DNA of 64,000 bases from Poriferisodalis sp965237655 (GCF_965237655.1 NZ_CBDEGB010000002.1:1922001-1986000); one strand, 5' to 3'. Positions 53,828-63,385 are shown, counted from the first letter of the stretch. Notes: a model not told the origin generated them from the letters alone. A program made the numbers and translations.

Positions 53828-56548
53828 TCAGCCCTTGGCGTCTGCCCAGGTGGAGCCCATCGCGATGTGGACTTCCAGCGGAACCGCCAGATCGGCGGCA
53901 TCCCGCATTGTCTCAACCGTCAGCTCGGTCACTTCGGCGGCCTCGACGGGGTGCACTTCGAGAATTACTTCGTCGTGCACCTGGAGCACCAACCGGCTCG
54001 CTGCAGAAAGGTCCCCCAAGGCCGCATCAAGCCGGACCAGCGCGACCTTGAAGATGTCCGCGGCGAGTCCTTGGATCGGAGCATTCATTGCCTGACGCTC
54101 AGCAGCCTGGCGTACACGGAAGTTGCGAGAGCTCAACTCGGGAAGCGGGCGGCGACGTCCGAAGGCCGTCTCGGTGTAGCCCCGATCACGACTCTGCTTC
54201 ACCACCCCGTCCATGAACGAGCGCACCTTCGGGAACGCTTCGAAGTACGCGTTCAGTATTCCTGCCGCCTCGTCCGTGGGCACGCCGAGGCGCTGGGAGA
54301 GGCCGTACGCCTCCATCCCGTAGGCCAGCCCGTAGCTCACCATCTTCGCCACCGACCTCTGCTTCGGGTTGACATCGCCCGCGCCGATGCCGAACAGCGA
54401 GGCGGCCGTTGCGCTGTGGATGTCTTGTCCTGCCTCAAAGGCTCCCACGAGACCCGGGTCGCCGGACAGGTGGGCAATCACGCGCAGCTCGATCTGGTTG
54501 TAGTCGGCGATGAGAAGCTCGAATCCATCGGCAGGCACGAAAGCACGCCGGAACAACCGGCCCTGTTCGGTCCGCACCGGGATGTTGTGCAGATTCGGGT
54601 CTTCGGAACTGAGCCTGCCGGTGCGAGCGACCGTCTGGTTGAACGTGGCGTGGATGCGATCATCCGGGGCGACGCACTCGAGCAAGCTGACGCCATAGGT
54701 GGATCGCAGCTTCTCCACTTCCCGGAAAGCCAGCAGTCGGTCCACGATCAGGTGCTCCGCCCGCAGCGACTCCAGCGCTGCTGCGCTCGTGGAATACCCG
54801 GTCTTCGTCTTGCGCTGCGGCGTCAGCCCTAGGTCCTCAAAGAGAACCTCGGCCAGCTGCTTGGGCGAATTGACGTTGAGATCGTCTCGGCCGGCCAGCT
54901 GTCGCACCTCGGCTTCCAGCGCGAGCACTTCGCCGGTGAGATGATCACGCAACGACTCCAGCTCGCCGCGGTCGACGCCGATCCCGACGGTCTCCATGCG
55001 AGCCAGGACTGAGATGAGCGGACGCTCGATGTCCTGATACAGGTCGGACATTCCCAGGTCTGCGAGTTGCCGGTCGAGCATCGGCGCCAGCATCGCCACG
55101 GCGAGTGCGTCGCGACCAGCCACCGCGCCCCCAGATGGCCCGCCGGCGTCGAGATCGTCGAAGCCCAACTGGCCCTGGGTGTCCCCGTCGCCGAACTCGG
55201 TGCCGCAATGTCGAGCGAGGAGCGTGCCCAGCTCGTCGCGTCCCTCGGATGGCTGGATGAGGTAGGCGGCGATCGCGGTGTCCACGGCGAGCCCCGCGAG
55301 CGTCGCTCCGGCATCGAGATCGTCCGCAAGGCGTGCGAGTGCGCGCATCAGCGACTTCGCCTGGTGAACGTGGACGCCTGGTCCATCGCTCCCGACCAGA
55401 TGCGCTACTGCCCGGGCAACGTCCGGCAGTACGAGATGCTCGGAACCGAGAGCGAGCACGGTCCCCTGCGAGGGGTCGATGGCGACCGCAAGCACACCCA
55501 ACGTGCCATCACCCTCGATGGCGAACCCGAGCGCGACAGGTCCGTCTTGTTGGGCCAGCTCGCTCAGCAGCGCTGTGGCATCGGCGCTCGAGGCGATCGG
55601 CAGCAACTGCGCGTCCGCAAGCCGAGCAGTGTCGGGCGAACTCGTGTCCGGTGCCAGCAGACCGTCCAGCGGAGTGCCGACCAGGGCGTCCCGGAGCCGG
55701 GTGTGCAGGCTGCCGAACTCCAAGAACTCGAACGTGCGCGCTGCGAGCTCGGCATCGAAGCTGTCCCAGCGGAGATCAGCTGATGTCACTTTGATCGGCG
55801 CATCCATCCGCAAGGTCATGAGGTCGATGTTGCGCCGCACGACATCGCTGTGCGCCGCAAGATTCTCGGCCAGCTTCGGGGTCTGCTGCGCGGCCGCGGC
55901 CAGCAACTCCTCGACGTTGCCGTATTTGTTGAGGAGCTTGGCGGCAGTCTTCTCTCCGACCCCAGGCACTCCTGGCAAGTTGTCCGACGGATCGCCACGA
56001 AGCGCGGCGTACTGCACGTAGAGGTCCGGGGTGACACCGGTGCGCTCTGCGATACCCGCTTCGTCGTAGAGCGCATAGTCAGTGACGCCACGCCGGTTGT
56101 ACAGCACCCGGATCCTGGGATCGTGCACGAGTTGGTACACATCGCGGTCCCCGCTGACGATCAGCACATCGTCGCCGCGTTGTTCGGCCTCAAACGCCAG
56201 GGTGGCCAGCAGGTCGTCGGCTTCGAAGCCCGAGCAGTCAACGGCCGAGATGTTGAGCGACTCGAGAACCTGCCGCACCAGACCCATCTGGTCGATGAGC
56301 GTCGAGGGGGTTTCATCGCGGTGCGCCTTGTACTGCGGCTCCGCGATGTGGCGGAACGTCGGCTCGCGACGGTCGAAGCACACCGCTATGGCGTCGGGAC
56401 GGTGATCCCGTACCAGGTTGATGAGCATGGACGTGAACCCGAAGACGGCGCCGGTGGGCTGTCCCGAGCGGGTGGCCATGTCCTCAGGAACAGCGAAAAA
56501 AGCCCGGTAGGTAAGGGAGTTCCCGTCGAGCAACAGGAGCTTCGACAT
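53828..56548 (-). CDS. polA: DNA polymerase I
   Basis: A 906-residue repair/replication polymerase. The 5'-nuclease domain is complete: LLLLDGNSLTYRAF, CFDRREPTFRH, DCSGFEADDLLATLA, GDPSDNLPGVPGVGEKTAAKLL. The middle 3'-5' exonuclease-like domain is degenerate: the first motif reads LGFAIEGDG where an active enzyme has FDTE, so proofreading is probably lost, as in many actinobacterial PolA. The polymerase domain has DYNQIELRVIAH (motif A), RSVAKMVSYGLAYGMEAYGL (motif B) and LQVHDEVILEV (motif C). Confidence 0.96.
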   Translation of the reverse strand: MSKLLLLDGNSLTYRAFFAVPEDMATRSGQPTGAVFGFTSMLINLVRDHRPDAIAVCFDRREPTFRHIAEPQYKAHRDETPSTLIDQMGLVRQVLESLNISAVDCSGFEADDLLATLAFEAEQRGDDVLIVSGDRDVYQLVHDPRIRVLYNRRGVTDYALYDEAGIAERTGVTPDLYVQYAALRGDPSDNLPGVPGVGEKTAAKLLNKYGNVEELLAAAAQQTPKLAENLAAHSDVVRRNIDLMTLRMDAPIKVTSADLRWDSFDAELAARTFEFLEFGSLHTRLRDALVGTPLDGLLAPDTSSPDTARLADAQLLPIASSADATALLSELAQQDGPVALGFAIEGDGTLGVLAVAIDPSQGTVLALGSEHLVLPDVARAVAHLVGSDGPGVHVHQAKSLMRALARLADDLDAGATLAGLAVDTAIAAYLIQPSEGRDELGTLLARHCGTEFGDGDTQGQLGFDDLDAGGPSGGAVAGRDALAVAMLAPMLDRQLADLGMSDLYQDIERPLISVLARMETVGIGVDRGELESLRDHLTGEVLALEAEVRQLAGRDDLNVNSPKQLAEVLFEDLGLTPQRKTKTGYSTSAAALESLRAEHLIVDRLLAFREVEKLRSTYGVSLLECVAPDDRIHATFNQTVARTGRLSSEDPNLHNIPVRTEQGRLFRRAFVPADGFELLIADYNQIELRVIAHLSGDPGLVGAFEAGQDIHSATAASLFGIGAGDVNPKQRSVAKMVSYGLAYGMEAYGLSQRLGVPTDEAAGILNAYFEAFPKVRSFMDGVVKQSRDRGYTETAFGRRRPLPELSSRNFRVRQAAERQAMNAPIQGLAADIFKVALVRLDAALGDLSAASRLVLQVHDEVILEVHPVEAAEVTELTVETMRDAADLAVPLEVHIAMGSTWADAKG

Positions 56549-56611
56549 CGGAACTCTCCCAACTGTGTCGGGGGCGGTCGCCTCAGGCTGGCAGATTCAG
56601 ATGGGCAGGTT

Positions 56612-57187
56612 CTAAGGAGTCAGCTGTCCATCGACGACCTGTTGAGCGATGTCTCGCATCTTCGCGCGGTTGGCCATCGCCGTACTCCGGATGAACTCGA
56701 ACGCGTCCCGCTCGGAAAGCTGGAAGTCGTCCATAAGCAAGCCCTTCGCACGCTCCACGGCTTTGCGTGTCTCCAGCTTCTCCTCGAGGCTCTCGACCGT
56801 GTCTTCTAGCTCTCTCATTTCCGTGAAGCGACCCCACGCCACCTCGATGGCCGAGACCAGCTCTTCACGCTGAAACGGCTTCACCAGGTATGAGAGCACG
56901 CCGGCGTCTCGGGCTTCGGAGATGAGGTCGCGCTTGCTGAACGCAGTAAGGATGAGCACAGCGGAGGTGCGGTCGCCCGCCACCTCCCGCGCTGCGTCCA
57001 GGCCGTCGCGCCCGGGCATCTGGATGTCGAAGATGCACACCTCGGGCTGATGCAGGCGGGCCAATTCCACTGCCTCGTCACCTCGACCCGTCTCCGCCAC
57101 GACCACGTAACCCTCGTCTTCGAGCATCTCGCGCAGATCGAGCCGGATGATGGCCTCGTCCTCTGCGATCACGACTCGCTTGGACAC
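56612..57187 (-). CDS. Response regulator with ANTAR RNA-binding domain (PdtaR-like)
   Basis: A 191-residue regulator. Receiver domain: IAEDEAIIRLD acidic pocket, VCIFDIQMPG with the phospho-Asp, and YLVKPFQ with the conserved Lys. C-terminal ANTAR domain: ETRKAVERAKGLLMDDF and DAFEFIRSTAMANRAKMRDIA. ANTAR proteins act as antiterminators on paired hairpins in target RNAs. Start GTG 57187 is set by an AGGGGAG site six bases upstream. No histidine kinase is adjacent. It matches actinobacterial PdtaR in architecture. Confidence 0.9.
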   Translation of the reverse strand: MSKRVVIAEDEAIIRLDLREMLEDEGYVVVAETGRGDEAVELARLHQPEVCIFDIQMPGRDGLDAAREVAGDRTSAVLILTAFSKRDLISEARDAGVLSYLVKPFQREELVSAIEVAWGRFTEMRELEDTVESLEEKLETRKAVERAKGLLMDDFQLSERDAFEFIRSTAMANRAKMRDIAQQVVDGQLTP

Positions 57188-57446
57188 TCGCGCTCCCCTG
57201 GCGGAAGAAGGTCGCACCGGCGGGACAGGACCTGCCGGGCTGCTGCGGATCGGTCAGCCTACCGCTGCGCCTCGGCGGCCTCCCCGAAAATCCTGCCGAA
57301 GGGGGCTCTTGGGCTCGCATAGGCTTGGAATGCGCGCACTGGTGAGACGGCGCCGGACTTGGCAGACACCGCTCGGGTGAACCGGCACCGTCTCGCAGCG
57401 CACCCTAGAGATGCGCGCGAGATGTACCCGCTGTTTTTTCTCGGGT
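57188..57446. other. Intergenic region between ANTAR regulator and tRNA-Leu(CAA)
   Basis: About 260 bp. GC-rich, with no protein-like frame. It should hold the promoter of the ANTAR gene; no hexamers were assignable. A six-T run lies near 57435-57440 just outside the tRNA gene. Confidence 0.4.
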
Positions 57447-57529
57447 GCCCGGGGCGGGATTCGAACCCGCACGCCCGCGAGGGCAGAGGATTTTGAGTCC
57501 CCCGTGTCTGCCGTTTCACCACCCGGGCT
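57447..57529 (-). tRNA. tRNA-Leu, anticodon CAA
   Basis: An 83-nt class II tRNA. The acceptor GCCCGGG pairs with CCCGGGC, discriminator A. The D-arm contains TGGTGAAACGGCAGACAC. The anticodon loop CTCAAAA gives CAA at 34-36. There is a long variable arm, and the T-arm is GCGGG TTCGAAT CCCGC. Reads UUG. CCA is not encoded. Confidence 0.95.
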
Positions 57530-57674
57530 ACGGGTTGCCCAGCGTACTCAGCGACGCGGTCGCCCTTGCGCCGGATCGCCACCTACCCTTTGCGCTGAAC
57601 CCCGATGAATGTTCACCGCGTCGTTGCCCGGGCACGCGCCCGTCTCGCTGCACCGGCGTTCCCGAGGAGGCCGA

Positions 57675-58859
57675 GTGCTCGCATTCACATTTCCGGGTCA
57701 GGGCTCTCAGCAGCCCGGCATGGGTGAGCCCTGGACTTCGCACGAGTCGTGGGAGCTAGTCGAAGAATCATCTGACGCCTGCGGACGCGACGTCGCGGCG
57801 CTGTTATGCGAGGCCGACGCCGACGAGCTGCGCCATACCCGCAATTCGCAGCTCTCCACCTTCGTGCTGTCGATGGTCGTGCTCGATGCAGTCGAGCGCA
57901 CCGGTGCGACCTTGTCGTTCGCCGCAGGGCACTCGCTCGGCGAGTACAGCGCGCTGACCGCGACCGGCGCCTTGGCCTATGACGATGCCGTGCGACTCGT
58001 CGCCGAACGCGGCGAGGCCATGCAGGTTGCCGCCGATGAGCAGGAAGGAACGATGGCGGCGGTGCTCGGTCTCGACGACAACCTGGTGGCGGAGGCGTGC
58101 GAGGCCACCCCGGGCGACGTCTGGGTCGCGAACTACAACGCTCCGGGACAAGTCGTCATCGCAGGCTCTCCTGACGCCGTCGCCGTCGCTGGCGACGAAG
58201 CGAAATCGTCGGGGGCGAAGCGCCTCATGCAGCTGCCCGTCGGCGGCGCATTCCACACACCGTTCATGCAGCCCGCCCGAGACCGGCTGCGCAAAGCGCT
58301 GGCAGAGGTCGAGATCCGCGCTCCGAGCGTGCCGGTCGTGGCCAACGTCGATGCGCGCCCGCGTTCGGATGCCGACGAGTGGCGCACGGTGCTGGCCCAG
58401 CAGCTCACGAGCCCAGTGCTGTGGCGGGCCAGCCTCCATGCGTTGGCCGATTTAGGAGTCACGACATTCGTGGAACTCGGCCCCGGCAAGGTGCTCACCG
58501 GCATGACCAAGCGCACGCACAAGGGTGCGAGCGTGCTGTCGGTCAGTGCCCCCGCCGAGATCGACGCCTTCATGGAAGAGCTGGCGAACGATGCCCCTTC
58601 TGCGCCCACGGTTATGGGGGGCGAGAACCTCTACGTCACCGAGCGACTGATCGTGAGCCCGTGCGCGGGGATCTTCACTCTTGGCGCTGGCGTGCGCGAC
58701 GGCCAGCAGATCAGGGTGGGCGATGTGATCGGGCACGTGGCCGGAGAGGAAGTGCGCTCTGCATTTGCGGGTACTGTCATGGGGATCATGGCCGTCGAAG
58801 GTGAACGAGTCACCGCACGGCAACCCGTCGCGTGGCTGCGAACGGCAGACGGCACCTGA
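57675..58859 (+). CDS. fabD: Malonyl-CoA:ACP transacylase with a C-terminal biotinyl/lipoyl-like domain
   Basis: A 394-residue protein, longer than the usual ~300. The FabD part has FTFPGQGSQQPGM at the start, the nucleophile elbow AAGHSLGEYSALTA, and VGGAFHTPFM with the catalytic His. Residues 323-394 form a separate domain resembling a biotinyl/lipoyl hammerhead (VSPCAGIFTLGAGVRDG, IRVGDVIGHV, RSAFAGTVMGIMAVEGERV) but without the modified Lys. Start GTG 57675 follows GAGGAGG. First gene of the FAS-II operon. The tail may dock carrier or carboxylase partners; that is inference. Confidence 0.9.
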   Translation: MLAFTFPGQGSQQPGMGEPWTSHESWELVEESSDACGRDVAALLCEADADELRHTRNSQLSTFVLSMVVLDAVERTGATLSFAAGHSLGEYSALTATGALAYDDAVRLVAERGEAMQVAADEQEGTMAAVLGLDDNLVAEACEATPGDVWVANYNAPGQVVIAGSPDAVAVAGDEAKSSGAKRLMQLPVGGAFHTPFMQPARDRLRKALAEVEIRAPSVPVVANVDARPRSDADEWRTVLAQQLTSPVLWRASLHALADLGVTTFVELGPGKVLTGMTKRTHKGASVLSVSAPAEIDAFMEELANDAPSAPTVMGGENLYVTERLIVSPCAGIFTLGAGVRDGQQIRVGDVIGHVAGEEVRSAFAGTVMGIMAVEGERVTARQPVAWLRTADGT

Positions 58860-58873
58860 AGGAGAGGCCACAG

Positions 58874-59839
58874 ATGACGCTCACTGCGGGTAGCGCCTCG
58901 AGCGCGCGCATCGTCGGCATCGGCACGGCGCTCGGAGAGCGCGTCATGACCAACGACGACCTGGCAGAGATGGTCGACACTTCCAGTGAGTGGATCATCG
59001 AGCGCACCGGCATCAAACAACGAAACATCGGCGGCACCACCGCAGGGTTGGCGGCACGAGCGGGGGCAGCGGCGATGGAGGTCGCCGGCGTCGACCCTTC
59101 CGGCATCGACATGCTCATACTCGCTACCACCACACCGGACCGCTGCGTTCCCGCTTCGTCGTCGAGAGTGCAGGAAGCCCTCGGTCTCGACTGCGGCGCA
59201 ATGGACGTCAACGCCGCGTGCTCGGGCTTCGTGTACTCGCTGGTTGCGGGTCACGGCATGATTGCCATGGGTCACGAGCGTGTGCTGGTCATCGGTGCTG
59301 AGGTGCTCTCCCGAATCACCGACTGGACTGACCGGGCCACCTGCATTCTCTTCGCCGACGGTTCTGGAGCCGCAGTGCTCGAGCGCAGCGAAGAGGGCTC
59401 CGATCTCCTCGGCTGGCATGTCTCCAGCGACGGCACCATGGAGGATCATCTCTACTGCGAGCACGACGGCTACATCCAGATGGCCGGCCAGGCGGTCTTC
59501 AAGAAGGCCGTGCTCGTGATGGAGGAGTCGGCACGCCAGTCGATGAAGCAGGCCGGACTGACGCCCGACGAGATCGACGTGGTTGTTCCGCACCAGGCAA
59601 ACGTCCGAATCGTCGAGACCGCCTGCAAGCGGCTGGGCATTCCCTTTGAGAAGGCTGCGATGGTCATCGAACGCACCGGCAACACCTCGTCAGCGTCGAT
59701 CCCCCTGGCGCTCGATGACGCAGTGCGCGGCGGACGAATCAGCAAGGGCGACCACGTACTGCTGGTCGGATTCGGGGCCGGCATGACCTCTGCCTCGGCG
59801 TTGCTGCGCTGGTCGGGTGCTCCGGCCCAGGCTTCGTGA
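58874..59839 (+). CDS. fabH: 3-oxoacyl-ACP synthase III
   Basis: A 321-residue initiation ketosynthase condensing an acyl-CoA primer with malonyl-ACP. The catalytic triad motifs are VNAACSGFVYSL (Cys), VPHQANVRIVE (His) and GNTSSASIPLA (Asn). RTGIKQRNI is the typical CoA-site segment. An AAGGAGAGG ribosome site fixes ATG 58874; an upstream in-frame ATG overlaps fabD. Lies 14 bp after fabD in the operon. Confidence 0.95.
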   Translation: MTLTAGSASSARIVGIGTALGERVMTNDDLAEMVDTSSEWIIERTGIKQRNIGGTTAGLAARAGAAAMEVAGVDPSGIDMLILATTTPDRCVPASSSRVQEALGLDCGAMDVNAACSGFVYSLVAGHGMIAMGHERVLVIGAEVLSRITDWTDRATCILFADGSGAAVLERSEEGSDLLGWHVSSDGTMEDHLYCEHDGYIQMAGQAVFKKAVLVMEESARQSMKQAGLTPDEIDVVVPHQANVRIVETACKRLGIPFEKAAMVIERTGNTSSASIPLALDDAVRGGRISKGDHVLLVGFGAGMTSASALLRWSGAPAQAS

Positions 59840-59891
59840 GCCGGAAGATTCCCGCACGATCCGGCGACCAACACCACGCACTCGGCACACG

Positions 59892-60626
59892 ATGAACGCC
59901 TCAACTGCGCGCCCCTCAACAGCACGGACGGTGCTCGTCACGGGCGGCAGCCGCGGCATCGGATTGGCGACAGCGCGCCTGTTCGCCGATGCAGGCCACC
60001 ATGTCGCCGTCACGAGCCGCACCGAGGCACCTGACGACGAGCGGCTGCTGTGGGTGGCGTGCGACCAGGCCGACAGCGATGCGGTCGACGCCGCCTACCG
60101 TGACATCGAAGCAGAGCTGGGACCGGTCGAGATCTTGGTCGCGAACGCCGGGATCACGCGGGACCAGCTCGTGCTCCGCATGGCCGACGAGGACTTTGCC
60201 GCTGTCGTCAACACCAATCTCACAGGCGCGTACAGGATGGCCAAGCGGGCAGCGAGGCCGATGCTGCGGGCGCGCTGGGGACGGCTGATCTTCGTGTCCT
60301 CGGTGGTCGGTCTGCTGGGGTCTGCGGGTCAGGTCAACTACGCCGCATCCAAAGCTGGCCTCGTGGGGATGGCCCGGTCGCTGGCTCGCGAACTTGGTTC
60401 GCGTGGCATTACCGCGAATGTCATTGCCCCTGGGCCGGTCGCCACCGAGATGTTCGGTGCCTTGAGCGCCGAGCAGCAGGCCGCGATTACCGGGGCTGTT
60501 CCGCTGGGCCGCGTGGCAGAGCCGTCCGAGATCGCCGCTGCAGTGGCGTTTCTGGCGTCCGACGACGGCGCCTACATCACCGGGGCTGTACTACCCGTCG
60601 ACGGCGGCCTGGGGATGGGTCACTGA
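59892..60626 (+). CDS. fabG: 3-oxoacyl-ACP reductase
   Basis: A 244-residue short-chain dehydrogenase with VLVTGGSRGIGLATA at the NADPH site, LVANAGITRDQL, active-site Ser in FVSSVVGLLGS, and YAASKAGLVG with catalytic Tyr/Lys. The C-terminus YITGAVLPVDGGLGMGH is standard for FabG. ATG 59892 was chosen because upstream residues are unconserved. It reduces beta-ketoacyl-ACP between FabH/FabF and dehydration steps; fabZ/fabI are not in the window. Confidence 0.92.
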   Translation: MNASTARPSTARTVLVTGGSRGIGLATARLFADAGHHVAVTSRTEAPDDERLLWVACDQADSDAVDAAYRDIEAELGPVEILVANAGITRDQLVLRMADEDFAAVVNTNLTGAYRMAKRAARPMLRARWGRLIFVSSVVGLLGSAGQVNYAASKAGLVGMARSLARELGSRGITANVIAPGPVATEMFGALSAEQQAAITGAVPLGRVAEPSEIAAAVAFLASDDGAYITGAVLPVDGGLGMGH

Positions 60627-60734
60627 ACGATGGCGGCATCCGAGCAGGACGTTGACCGTCCGGGATCTACACTTCGCACTCGCACGACCGTCGCTGGATC
60701 GTGCGAGTAAGAACCCACACATGAGGGGATCAGC

Positions 60735-60968
60735 ATGAGTGACACGTTGGATCGATTCCGGGACTGCGCCGTCGAGGTGCTGGCCGTGGATGCCGAGCAA
60801 GTCACGCCCGAGGCCAGCTTCGCTGATGATCTCGACGCCGACAGCCTGGACCTCGTCGAGTTGGTGATGGCTCTGGAAGAGGAGTTCGACATCAACGTGG
60901 ACGAGGAAGAGCTGGAAGGCGTGACCACTGTCGCCCACGCGATCCAGCTGGTCGAATCCAAGCTGTGA
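60735..60968 (+). CDS. acpP: Acyl carrier protein
   Basis: A 77-residue acidic four-helix carrier. The phosphopantetheine attachment motif is DDLDADSLDLVELVMALEEE with the modified Ser in DSLD. Length and the ending TTVAHAIQLVESKL are typical. It carries the growing chain for the surrounding Fab enzymes and is followed after 10 bp by fabF. Confidence 0.96.
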   Translation: MSDTLDRFRDCAVEVLAVDAEQVTPEASFADDLDADSLDLVELVMALEEEFDINVDEEELEGVTTVAHAIQLVESKL

Positions 60969-60978
60969 GCTGCAGCCA

Positions 60979-62160
60979 GTGAGCGACAGACGTCGGGTAG
61001 CTGTCGTCGGCCTCGGCGTCATTTCGTGCGCTGGGACCGGCGTGGACGACTTCTGGCAGGGTTTGAACTCCGAGCCGCCAGAGGGCGAACGTCGCGTCAC
61101 CGACTTCGACCCAGCGACGTACTTCGACAACCCCAAGGAGGCGCGGCGGGCCGATCGGTCAACTCAGCTCGCCATGGCATCGGCTGCGCAGGCCGTCGCC
61201 GACGCAGGCGACTTGGCGTCCGACCCGGCGCGCTGTGGAGTGATCTACGGAACGGGCGTCGGCGGACTTCAAACCTTCGAAGACCAGGTTCTCGTGCTCG
61301 ACCGCAAGGGCCCACGCCGGGTATCGCCGTTCATGATCCCGATGATGATGCCCAACGCTCCCGGTGCTGCGATTTCGATGCGGTATGGCCTGGCTGGCCC
61401 CTGCGAGGTTCTGACTACAGCCTGCGCAGCTGGGACTCACGCGATCGGGTACGCAACGCGGCTGATCCGCGCCGGAGCCGCCGACGTGATCTTGGCCGGC
61501 GGCTGCGAGTCGGTGATGACTCCCGTGGGCACCGCTGGCTTTGTCAACATGACCGCGCTGTCGACGAGCGGCGTCTCGATGCCGTTCGACAAGGAACGCG
61601 ACGGCTTCATGATGACCGAGGGCGCCGCCACTCTGGTGCTCGAAGACTGGGACTCGGCGGTCTCGAGGGGCGCAACCATCCACGGCGAAATCCTTGGTAC
61701 CGGGTCCAACGCCGACGCCCACCACATCACTGCACCGGCACCCGGTGGCGCGGGTGCGTTGCGCTGCATGCAGCTCGCCATCGAAGATGCCGGATTGACA
61801 CCAGCCGACATTGTGCATGTGAATGCTCACGGAACGTCCACCCCGCTGAACGACGCTGCAGAAGCCGAGGCGCTCAACAAGCTGTTCGGCCCGAGCGGGC
61901 CGCTGGTGACGTCAACCAAGGGCGTCACCGGCCACGCGCTCGGGGCCGCAGGAGCGTTCGAGGCCGTGGCGGTGCTGATGTCGATGCGACATCGCAAGAT
62001 CCCGCCGACAGCCGGCTGGACCACACCCGATCCCGAACTCGCGGAGTTCAACCTGGTGACCGGTCAGGCTGCCAACTGGGAGCCCGGCCCCTCGCTTAGC
62101 AACTCGTTCGGCTTCGGCGGCCACAACGGCTGCGTGGTGCTGGGCCCAGCCGTCTCCTGA
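60979..62160 (+). CDS. fabF: 3-oxoacyl-ACP synthase II
   Basis: A 393-residue elongation ketosynthase. Catalytic Cys in VLTTACAAGTHAIG, His in VNAHGTSTPLND and in STKGVTGHALGAAG, plus the final NSFGFGGHNGCVVL. Slightly shorter than E. coli FabF (413) because of a trimmed N-terminal loop. Starts at GTG 60979. Last gene of the FAS-II operon; it converges with the serine hydrolase. It is intact, in contrast to the KAS pseudogene at 15564-16533. Confidence 0.95.
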   Translation: MSDRRRVAVVGLGVISCAGTGVDDFWQGLNSEPPEGERRVTDFDPATYFDNPKEARRADRSTQLAMASAAQAVADAGDLASDPARCGVIYGTGVGGLQTFEDQVLVLDRKGPRRVSPFMIPMMMPNAPGAAISMRYGLAGPCEVLTTACAAGTHAIGYATRLIRAGAADVILAGGCESVMTPVGTAGFVNMTALSTSGVSMPFDKERDGFMMTEGAATLVLEDWDSAVSRGATIHGEILGTGSNADAHHITAPAPGGAGALRCMQLAIEDAGLTPADIVHVNAHGTSTPLNDAAEAEALNKLFGPSGPLVTSTKGVTGHALGAAGAFEAVAVLMSMRHRKIPPTAGWTTPDPELAEFNLVTGQAANWEPGPSLSNSFGFGGHNGCVVLGPAVS

Positions 62161-62194
62161 ACGACGGCCGCCAAGCGAGGCGCCCCGCGGCCAG

Positions 62195-62207
62195 CTCCCC
62201 GTGGGAG
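62195..62207. terminator. Small GC-rich hairpin between convergent fabF and serine hydrolase genes
   Basis: CTCCC (62195-62199) and GGGAG (62203-62207) form a 5-bp stem with a 3-base loop, in a 58-bp convergent gap. No T-tract follows. Weak candidate for a bidirectional stop. Confidence 0.25.
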
Positions 62208-62218
62208 GTCCCCGGGGG

Positions 62219-63385
62219 CTACAGGCTGTCGTAGGTGGCGGTTTCGATGTCCTCGTACAGCTGGTACGAACGCGCATCCGCGAACGGCACAACCTGGCTG
62301 ATGTAGCAGCCGGCTACCTGGTTCGGCAGGTCGATCCAGAAGAACGAGTTGGCCAGCCCGGCCCACATGAGGCCGCCAGCCGGGCGACCGGTCGGCGCAG
62401 GCTCCTCATTGATCTGGAACGTGAGGCCCCAGGATTTCTCGAGTCCAGGGAAGAACTCTGCATCGTTGGAGTACGGCGGGATAGCGGAGTGCAGCATCGT
62501 GACCCGCAGGTCGCCCATGGCATTGGACACCATCTGTTGGTGCGTGTCGGCCGAGACGATCTGGCGGCCGTCGACGCTGCCGCCGTTGAGCATCATCGAC
62601 AGGAAGCGGCAGTAGTCGTCGATCGTGGAGTACAGGCCGCCGCCTCCCATCTCCATTTCGGGGTCCTGGGGGATCTCGAATGGCATCTCGACCAGCGAGC
62701 CGTCCTCCATCCGGGCATGCATGGCCGAGATTCGCGACCGCATGTCATCGCTGATTCGAAACGCAGTGTCGGACATGCCAAGCGGCCCGGAGACGTTCTG
62801 CGCGAAGTACTCCCCCAGCGACATTCCTGACACTGTCTCGACCATTTGGCCGGCGTAGTCGATGCCTGTTCCGTACATCCAGCGTTCGCCCGGATCGAAG
62901 AGCAGCGGAATGCTGAGCGTCGACTTCTGGCACTCGGTGATGCCAGGCGTGCCCGTGGCTTCCTGGTACTGCCCGAGCTCTGCGCTCCAGATGTCGTAGC
63001 CCATGCCGGCGGTGTGGGTCAGCAGCTGTCGCAGCGTGATGTCGCCATTGCGGGCCCGGGTGACGGGTGCACCGCTGTCGTCGAACCCGGTGAGCACATC
63101 GAGCTCGTCCAGCAGCGGCAACGTTTCCCCCGCGGGGCCGTCGAGCGAGAGCTTGCCCTGCTCGACGAGCTGCATTGCTGCGGTGCCCGTCAGCGCCTTG
63201 GTCATCGAGGCGATCCAGCAGACGGTGTCGTTGGTCATCGCCACATCGCTGTCGGCGCCGCGTGTGCCCGCCGCAGCGGAACAGATCTCGCCGTCTGGTC
63301 CGACGATCTTTGCCACTGCGCCGACGACATCGCCGTCGGCAACTCCCCGGTCGAGAATCCCCTGAACTGTGTCTGCAAGTGCCAT
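62219..63385 (-). CDS. Beta-lactamase-family serine hydrolase (class C-like)
   Basis: A 388-residue serine hydrolase related to class C beta-lactamases, esterases and DD-peptidases. The nucleophile/Lys motif SMTK is in WIASMTKALTG. A Tyr motif YGT occurs in GERWMYGTGIDYAG, and GGLMWAGLANSFF probably provides the third box. No signal peptide is present, so it is cytoplasmic and more likely an esterase than a cell-wall enzyme. GAGACG precedes ATG 63385. Monocistronic. Substrate unknown. Confidence 0.85.
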   Translation of the reverse strand: MALADTVQGILDRGVADGDVVGAVAKIVGPDGEICSAAAGTRGADSDVAMTNDTVCWIASMTKALTGTAAMQLVEQGKLSLDGPAGETLPLLDELDVLTGFDDSGAPVTRARNGDITLRQLLTHTAGMGYDIWSAELGQYQEATGTPGITECQKSTLSIPLLFDPGERWMYGTGIDYAGQMVETVSGMSLGEYFAQNVSGPLGMSDTAFRISDDMRSRISAMHARMEDGSLVEMPFEIPQDPEMEMGGGGLYSTIDDYCRFLSMMLNGGSVDGRQIVSADTHQQMVSNAMGDLRVTMLHSAIPPYSNDAEFFPGLEKSWGLTFQINEEPAPTGRPAGGLMWAGLANSFFWIDLPNQVAGCYISQVVPFADARSYQLYEDIETATYDSL

